From: Ypsolopha sequella | Lineage: Eukaryota > Arthropoda > Insecta > Lepidoptera > Ypsolophidae | NCBI GenBank assembly: GCA_934047225.1 | Contig: OW203993.1 | Span: forward strand, 28,720,069-28,784,068 | Reading direction: 5' to 3' | Length of the DNA: 64,000 bases | Part shown: piece after piece, positions 57,480 through 64,000 of the stretch | Layout: every line of letters begins with the position of its first letter | How positions within the stretch are numbered: position 1 is the first letter of the stretch | The notes under the pieces: generated by a model | What the model saw: the letters and a program-made list of their open reading frames with translations, nothing else | Database searches by the model: none | What the model was told of the DNA's origin: nothing | Made by a program: the position numbers and the translations under genes

Positions 57480-57660
57480 CCACCATTGGACTGGCCATAT
57501 TTGTCGCCGACATGATAACCGTTGGGGCCGAAAGGCAATGGAATGGAGACCACGTCCAGCAAAGCGTAGCGTAGGCCGCCCTCGTGCCCGCTGGACTGAC
57601 GATCTGAAGGACGTTGCGGGTAGCGGCTGGATGAGGATGACTGAGGACCGCCAAGAGTGA
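57480..57660 (+). pseudogene. RTE 3' ORF piece joined upstream of an RTE 5' piece
   Basis: Duplicates 59835-59999 (AACCGTTGGGGCCGAAAGGC, GTGCCCGCTGGACTGACGAT, CTGAAGGACGTTGCGGGTAG). It lacks the usual RTE tail and passes directly into endonuclease-coding sequence at about 57676. Confidence 0.75.
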
Positions 57661-57675
57661 CCCCGATGATGATGT

Positions 57676-60060
57676 CGAGGCCATATATGATAACATTACT
57701 AAGGCCAAAAATAATACCACCAAGATACATCATAGCGTTGTTATGGAGGACTTCAACGCCAAAGTGGGGGTACATGTACATGAGTGTGGTGAATCGGTAA
57801 TCGGACCGCACGACTATGGCTGTAGAAATCCTAGGGGTCAGATGCTGGTTAGCTTCCTTGAAAGCCAGGGGCTCTATTTGATGAATTCATTCTTCAAAAA
57901 AAAGCCTCAAAGGAAATGGACCTGGCGAAGCCCCGATGGTAAGACAAAAAATGAGATAGACTTCATCATGACGAATCAAAAGCACATATTCTAAGATGTC
58001 TCCGTGATCAATAGGTTTAGTACTAGTAGCGATCACCGACTTGTCGGAAGCATCTGGAATATCAACTTACAGCTGGAGAGAAATGATCCGAGAAATTCCA
58101 AATGGAACTTTAGAACCAATTTATCTTGTTGGAAACCACTGAACACGTCGACCAGCTTGTTAACAATTTCACGAATGTCGTGTGCGAAGTTGGCAGGGCT
58201 TATTTTAAGCCCGAGCGAAAGAATAAGGAGTCCAAGATTTCAAGCGGAACTTTGGACCTGATGAAGCAAAGACGGGAAATGTCTTCAGATTCGACAGATT
58301 ACCCCCTTCTTAATAAGCGCGTTAAAAGGCAAATTCGTTTTGACCTGCGCCGACATAACACTCGCATCATTAAAGCAGCGATTGAGCGAAACAAAGGCTC
58401 AAAAGTTTTTGCATAGCTGTTGGGAAGGACTAATCTGACGAAGCTGAAGACATCTGACAGTAGAACTGTTACCTTTAGGCCAGAAATCCTCACTGAAATC
58501 GAGAATTTCTATGGGCTCCTATATCCTTCACACGCTCCCAAGCCAACTTCCCGCGATCAGGACGACAAACGTGCACCATTGATCCGCCACTACACCGATG
58601 AACTCTCGGATGTCGAAATGGGCGAGATTAGGATAGCTCTTGAGGAGCTAAAAAACAAGGCGCTGGGCGAAGATGGCATCACAACCAAACTTCTGAAAGC
58701 TGGAGGTTACCCTATACTCAGACAGCTACAGGACCTCTTTAATGCCGTCATTCGCACCGGAACTACGCCAAAGGAGTGAAGCAGGAGCCTGGTAATTTTG
58801 TTCTTCAAGAAAGGGGACAAAATGCTACAGAATAACTGTAGGCCAATCGCGCTCCTGAGCCACACCTACAAGATTTTCTCAAAACTTTTTCTCGACGACT
58901 TCCAACTTCCAGAGCAGGCTGGGTTTCGAAAAGGCTACAGCACCGTGGATCACATTTATACGCTAAGGCAAATCATACAGAAAACAAAGAGTATAATTAG
59001 CTTTTATGTCTAGCGTTTGTGGACTACGAGAAAGCCTTCGACTCCATCGAAACTTGGATGCCAAGTTGACTGGCGTTACGTGGAGATGCTGAAATGTCTG
59101 TATGACTCCGTTTCCATGTCTGTACAAGTACAGGGTGTACTAACAAGACCGATACGCCTTGAGCGCGTGAGATAGGGAGATTTTATTTCCCCAAAACTGT
59201 TTACCGCTGCGCTGGAGGACGTCTTTAAAACACTGAACTGGCATGGTAGAGGTATAAATGTGAACGGAGAGTACATTTCACATCTTTGCTTTGCCGATAA
59301 CATCGTGATAATGGCGGAATCGCTACAAGAACTGGAGGAAATGATGCGCAGCCTAAGTGATTATTCCAGACGAGTGGGCCTGCGGATGAACTTGGATACG
59401 ACCAAGGTCATGTTCAACTGTCATGTCATCCAAAGGCCAGTAACCGTCGACAATGTCAGCATCGAAGTATTTCAAAAATATGTTTACCTTGGTCAAGCTA
59501 TCCAGCTGTGTAAAAGCAACTTCGACTCCGAGGGTTACAGAAGAATATGCTTGGGGTGGGCAGCATTCGGGAAGTTGCGTCACATATTTACGTCACCAAT
59601 ACCGCAGTGCTTAAAGGCTAAAGTCTACAACCAGTGCGTCCTTCCAGTGATGACGTATGGCGCTGAGACGTGTTCTCTTACTAAAGGCTTGATCAGCCGA
59701 TTTAAGGTCGCTCAATGAGCTGTGGAGCGGGCTATGCTTGGGATATCTCTGATGGATAAAATCCGAAACGAAGGTATCCGTCAGAGATCGAAGGTGACCG
59801 ACATAGCCTGCCGAATCAGTAAGTTGAAGTGGCAGTGGACTGGCCATATTTGTGATAACCGTTGGGGCCGTAAGGCATTGGAATGGAGACCACGTACAGC
59901 AAAGTGCAGCGTAGGCCACCCTCGTGCCCGCTGGACTGACGATCTGAAGGACGTTGCGGGTGGCGGCTGGATGAGGATGATTGAGGACCGCCATGAGTGG
60001 CGTAATATTGGGAGACCTATGTCCAGCAGTGGACGAATACGAGCTGATGGATGGGCTTGC
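57676..60060 (+). pseudogene. RTE-type LINE: endonuclease and reverse transcriptase, dead
   Basis: Pieces in order: AP-endonuclease part (MEDFNAKVGVHVHECGESVI, GCRNPRGQMLVSFLESQGLY, PQRKWTWRSPDGKTKNEIDF, SSDHRLV); linker; reverse transcriptase (LEELKNKALGEDGITTKLLK, then a TGA at 58777 where the motif expects Trp, LVILFFKKGDK, NNCRPIALLSHTYKIFSKLF, EQAGFRKGYSTVDHIYTLRQ); a VDYEKAFDSIE motif after a frameshift near 59010; the catalytic box reads CFADNIV instead of FADD; then YVYLGQAIQL, CVLPVMTYGAETCSLTKGLI, LKWQWTGHI, and the tail TATGTCCAGCAGTGGACGAA. The N-terminus of the endonuclease is missing. Several stops and frameshifts and a lost catalytic aspartate mean it is inactive. Confidence 0.88.
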
Positions 60061-61104
60061 GTTTGCAAGGAAAACAAAAAATAATACGAATTTAACAAAA
60101 AGGGTCATCGAACCTTGATACTGAACACTTACCGACTATCCAGAATGAATTTGGATAAAAAAATAAACTTATATTTAGGTGCTTACCTTACCTCAGACTT
60201 GTTTTTCACACACCAAGAAGTAGGGTGAATTCAATTTATGTATAAAGTGCGGTCCTATTTTAAATTTCGCATTTTAAGATGATTACTTTAACTCACATTT
60301 GTTTTTTACACACGAGAAAGTAAGGTTGGTTCGTTATTTGTATAAAGTGCGGTCCTACTTTGACGTCCGCATTTTATCATTTTCGAACTAAGTTATACAT
60401 TTTTTGGACTGGTGGCGCCACGTGGTGGTTACACACTTGAACTATATTTTTGCATGTGTTAACTCAACTTGACAGAAATACTGGTTGTGCGCCACCTTAT
60501 TGAAATTCTCCCAGATTTCACCAGTCGACCAATCAGAGCACGACGATCCGATAGCTATATTTAAAGGTCTGCCAAAATATTATGCGGACGTCCGCATAAT
60601 CAGAAAGACCGCACAACAAGGATTTTTGACAAGGTAAAGACCGCACAATACTCTAGCCGCAAAGACACCCTCACACACACACACACACACACATAATTTA
60701 GATTTGTCATTCCTAAAAAAAGCAATAATTTTAGTACTGAAAATTCATTTTCCTTCAAATTCTCTATAGAAAACGGCAAATATTTTGTAGCATAGAAGAA
60801 ATGTGTAAGTCCTGTAACGTATATTTGGCGTCAGCGTCCTGGACGTTCTGGTCTGCTCAAATCGGTTTCCTGCAGGTAAGTAACTGAACAATATAAGGTA
60901 CGAGTAGATGAACCACATGTTGAGCATCAGACAGATTGGCTCCTATAACAAACCTCGTAGCACCAGCTGCCCACTGCAACACTCGGTTATTGGCTGAGAA
61001 CCGACTCTGAGCACTCGAGATATCTTATTGTTACTCGAGAGCGCAACGAGGCGGGTGGGCTCTTCCATAGACGTAATATTTTGTACCTAGAGATACACAC
61101 GAGA

Positions 61105-61560
61105 CAAAACATATTCAATTCAATTCAATTAAAATTATTTAATTGTTCAACACAGGTAAATAAAATGTTACAATACTTAAGTCCTAATTGCCATGTATGG
61201 CGTACAAATATTAAAGTTCATGTTACATACCTAAAAATAATGAAAAAGCATGAAATAACAGTAGTACCTAACCAAAAACATACCTACTGCCAAACATTAC
61301 AATTTATTTAATTCATCATTGATGGTCCAGTCAACGATCCGTTGCCCATTAGAAATAGAACATATAATTAATTATACTTTCAAAAATTCCACGACTGTGT
61401 AGTATGCCTTATGAATAAGAAATTGTATTAATTTGCTTTTAAATGTTTGTATTTTTCTATTTCTCAGATTGCTCTTGGTAATTTATTGTAGATACGAGGA
61501 GCCACCCCTATTATACTTTTTCTAAATAAAGCTGTGATGGAACTAAACGCTGCAACATAA
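61105..61560 (-). pseudogene. LINE 3' fragment (minus strand)
   Basis: Minus-strand frames read RKSIIGVAPRIYNKLPRAI, stop, EIEKYK and, after a shift, TFKSKLIQFLIHKAYYTVVE FL. This 'hxxYNxLP...FKxxLxxxLxxxAYYxxxEF' order is the last segment of ORF2 in Jockey/CR1-type LINEs. The tail ends in (AATTG)n at about 61111-61130. Confidence 0.65.
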
Positions 61561-61624
61561 TTTTCATTATATTATAATATGCTTTTTAATGATGATACAT
61601 TTTATTCCATTTATGGATAAAACA

Positions 61625-61775
61625 TGGTCACGACATGAATCCCCGAGCGGATGTCAAAGGTGTTTCCATGTGTGGACTGTGAAATGTAAGTCACAGTCCA
61701 CACGTTTCACCGACGATTATTATGTCCCAGCGTGATAGGTGGTGAACCCTATCATCATACTTCGGGCACAAATAT
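61625..61775 (-). mobile_element. SINE 3' part
   Basis: CATGAATCCCCGAGCGGATG, the hairpin TGTGGACTGTGAAATGTAAG/CACAGTCCACAC and TTTCACCGACGATTATTATG match the 3' half of 50760-51047. Confidence 0.75.
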
Positions 61776-61799
61776 GGACATGTAGCTTAACATGGCTTC

Positions 61800-62605
61800 C
61801 AACCGATAAAGCTAGTTAGACATAAATATATTTTACTAACTAGTCTAGAACCACTTACGACGGATTGCGGAAGTATGATCACGTCTCAGAATTTCGTGCT
61901 CGTCTAAAGTGGCTCCCAATTCGCCTTCGTAGGAATACTCATATCTTAAGTCTTCTATACAACGTTTTAAACGATCCCTCCGCATATTTTTGTAATATTT
62001 TTGTATTAAATACAATTTCGTCAATTCCTTACGCTGTAAGGAAAATAGCCTTCTTAGTATTCCCAAGAACAATTCTGCTGCTTATGGGAAGTCCTTTTCG
62101 GTCAAGGCCGTTCGTCTGTGGAATGATTTACCCACGAAGATACGTATATCGCCTTCACTGGCGATATTTAAAAAGAATTTAAAATCACATCATGAAGTTT
62201 CTTAAGGTTGGTAGTCTCACTTCATCACTCAGTCTATTGATATTTTTATATATAGTATATTAAGTAGTTATTTTTTATCTATTTGTATGTATACGATATA
62301 TATGTATATATATATATATATCAAACATAAAATATATTGTTTAAGTTTAGTTGGATAGGATTATATTATATATTAGGCATTATGTATATTCACTTTATTG
62401 GTTTTGATTCTTCTTTTATTTATTTATTTTGTAAATTTGGTATCCCCCTCCACATTACGTAAAATAATACTTTCTTCATCACCCAAAGGTTGGCTGGAAG
62501 AAATCGCTTTAAGTGATAAGTCTGCCATTGTACAACATTGTGTGTTCAAAACTCTGTACTCAATTTTTTATTTGACCGTGTATAATAAAGTGCGTATTCA
62601 TTCAT
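61800..62605 (+). pseudogene. LINE 3' fragment: ORF2 C-terminus and tail
   Basis: Frames read YDHVSEFRARLKWLPIRLRR, NTHILSLLYNVLNDPSAYF and, after a shift, YGKSFSVKAVRLWNDLPTKI, RISPSLAIFKKNLKSH, ending near 62205. This is the C-terminal end of a non-LTR retrotransposon polymerase. The 3' UTR at 62485-62605 carries GGCTGGAAGAAATCGCTTTA and AGTGATAAGTCTGCCATTGT, as at 35300, with an (ATTC)n-like tail. Confidence 0.75.
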
Positions 62606-62939
62606 TCATATACTGTTGGCACCGTTTTTTTATGTAGCTCTACGTACTTTTACTTTATGGTTCTTTCTAGAGAAACTCCTTCACTCACTGAAGGAGAAAA
62701 CTGGCCTTTTCCAACTTTATAAAAATGATTAACTTTCCGATATTAAGCGTCTATTTTAATGTTTTGTCTATATAGTTAGAGGAATACTGCTGCTTTAAAA
62801 ACTCATTGCCTCTCATTCTCACATTTTTAGTTTGGAAACATTTGCACACAATGATATTATATAATATTGCTCAAACATACAATAGAAACTGACGTTAAAA
62901 AAATGTAGGTATTTTATTAACTGAGTCACTCAACATCGC

Positions 62940-63710
62940 ACACTAGACCCAAGAACATGAAATTTTGACAGCAGGATACATTTATATTGCGAACGCACAC
63001 TCAGAAAGGATTTATCATCCCCTAAGGGGGTAAAATAGGGGATGAAAGTTTGAATGAGAATTTCGTTAGTTTTGTAATTAAAACCATGAAAATCGGTATG
63101 AAACCTTTTGGATAAAAAAAAATATGTTTCAGCGTTTTTGAAAAATCATCCAATAAGGCCCCCTAAGGGACTGAAAGTTTGTAAGAAAATTTTGTTAATT
63201 TTGTAGTTAAAACCATGAGAATTTGCATTAAGCCTTCTGATTGAAAATAAAGAATGAATTAAGGGGGTTTAAATACGGGATGAAAATTTGTATGGGAATG
63301 TCGTTAGTTTTGTAGAAAAAAACATAAAAATTAGTATGAAGCATTTTGGTAAGAAATTAAAAGCGACATGTTTCAGCGTTTTTGAAAAATCATCTCCTGA
63401 GAGGGTTACCTAGGGGATGAAAGTTTGTAAGGGAATTTCGTTAGTTTTGTAAGTAAAACGATGTAATCACGCTTAAACTACTTAACGAGTTTTGATGCGG
63501 TTACCCAAAAGTCATTGCGGTTACCACTGTACGATCCTCAGCAGTGAGATATGTTTTATAAAGAAAGAAGGAAGGGAGATCACTGTTCAATAACTTATTA
63601 TCAAACTTAAAAACTGGGATACTTTTTATTGCGGGATTCCCAAGGGATTACACTGTGGCCGAATTATCTTCTTCCACGCGGCCTAAGTCGCGGGCAACAG
63701 CTTCTTTAAT
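62940..63710 (+). mobile_element. Lepidopteran-type interspersed element with internal tandem units
   Basis: Three to four diverged ~130-bp units with GGGATGAAAGTTTGTA, TTCGTTAGTTTTGTA and AAACCATGAAAATCGGTATG run from 63030 to 63460. The end CCACGCGGCCTAAGTCGCGG then GCAACAGCTT is close to a repeat end very common in Lepidoptera (…GCGGGCAACAGCTAGT). A CTAGT end would fit a Helitron-type element, but here that terminus is mutated, so the class is inferred. Confidence 0.5.
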
Positions 63711-63817
63711 CATTAATGAAAACTATGAATATTAATGTATTTATAAATGCTTGAAATAAAAAATTGTTTGCATAATTCACAATATTAATTTATTTTGTAA
63801 CAAATTTAATATATTTG

Positions 63818-63971
63818 CTATTTTACGATATCACCTCTGCCCAATAAAGATAACCACAGACAGCAAACTCGCTGATGGAAGTTGTAATTATAACTGCTAC
63901 TAGGAGTTTGGCTGTCGAGTGACTCGCTGATGAAGCTCAGGATTTGCGAGAGGAATCTTTCAATTTTGTCT
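63818..63971 (-). CDS. Possible terminal exon of an unrecognised minus-strand gene
   Basis: After a CTGTCTCTGCAG acceptor (63983-63972) one frame reads DKIERFLSQILSFISESLDS, QTPSSSYNYNFHQRV and ends in TAG at 63818. AATAAA on the minus strand follows at 63794-63789. The rest of the gene would lie beyond the window. No family recognised. A chance open stretch is a real alternative. Confidence 0.25.
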
Positions 63972-64000
63972 CTGCAGAGACAGGGCCGTATTCACTCGAA

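Larger units (their letters stand above)
57010..60665. mobile_element. Element with inverted ends set in a CA repeat, carrying a dead RTE
   Basis: Left CAAAATCCTCATTGTGCGGT (57046) and right ACCGCACAACAAGGATTTTT (60608) are imperfect inverted repeats. A second outer pair (TTGTGCGGACTTGTAC / GTAAAGACCGCACAA) agrees. Both borders abut GACACCCTCACACA-type CA repeats. A degenerate ~42-bp array (57255-57475; GTCCGCACTTTGGTGG, ACGGAATAACACACC) fills the left part and GTGCGGTCCTA motifs the right part (60240-60360). The RTE sequences lie between. Confidence 0.5.

Overview
The window looks like a transposon-rich stretch of an insect chromosome, most likely from a moth or butterfly. It is AT-rich, has one interrupted host gene with short exons, and is dense in RTE and other LINE fragments, Penelope-like elements, tRNA-derived SINEs and short inverted-repeat elements of the kinds common in Lepidoptera. 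This assignment rests on repeat style and gene structure, not on a database match.

Host genes. The only confident host gene is the 3' half of OGFOD1 (ribosomal prolyl hydroxylase; Tpa1/sudestada1 family) on the + strand: four exons at 351-488, 3127-3280, 4579-4796 and 5640-5918, with the 5' half outside the window. Its introns hold a LINE end, a 575-bp inverted-repeat element, SINE heads, a partial tandem duplication of its own second exon, and two further short elements. Weaker coding signals are a set of homologous exon-like segments on the minus strand (20024-22574), a pseudogene fragment of an EEADTR/DTDVV/GCDTTS-type protein (39597-39985, minus) cut by a LINE, and a possible terminal exon at the right edge (63818-63971, minus).

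Retroelements. Two Penelope-like elements (reverse transcriptase plus GIY-YIG endonuclease) are present. The one at 28895-30595 (minus) lacks its N-terminal region. The one at 42913-45212 (+) is nearly complete, with 64-bp terminal inverted repeats, a 12-bp target duplication and one frameshift in an A run. Dead RTE copies lie at 51111-51745 and 57480-60060, and RTE-tailed nonautonomous copies at 21362-22330, 31761-32118, 41405-42047 and 45981-46318. Other LINE pieces are at 640-1134, 24010-24830, 35270-35450, 38460-39595, 61105-61560 and 61800-62605.

DNA and foldback elements. At least fifteen inverted-repeat elements can be bounded by eye, including repeated families (2026/52247, 5332/14320, 15270/32532/33348, 4223/48195, 4812/40480). 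Several are nested. The clearest nest is at 42201-45480: a long repeat carries a foldback SINE with its own target duplication, which carries the Penelope-like element with its own target duplication.

Tandem arrays: a 130-bp partial exon duplication (3181-3487), a 43-bp minisatellite (49473-50018), a nearly perfect 55-bp array (54636-54965), a 33-bp array (55169-55268), and CA, TA and G runs. No rRNA, functional tRNA, CRISPR or operon-like structure was seen. The window holds no obvious new multi-gene system. The most unusual items are the foldback SINE copies, the three-level nest, and the duplicated minus-strand exons.
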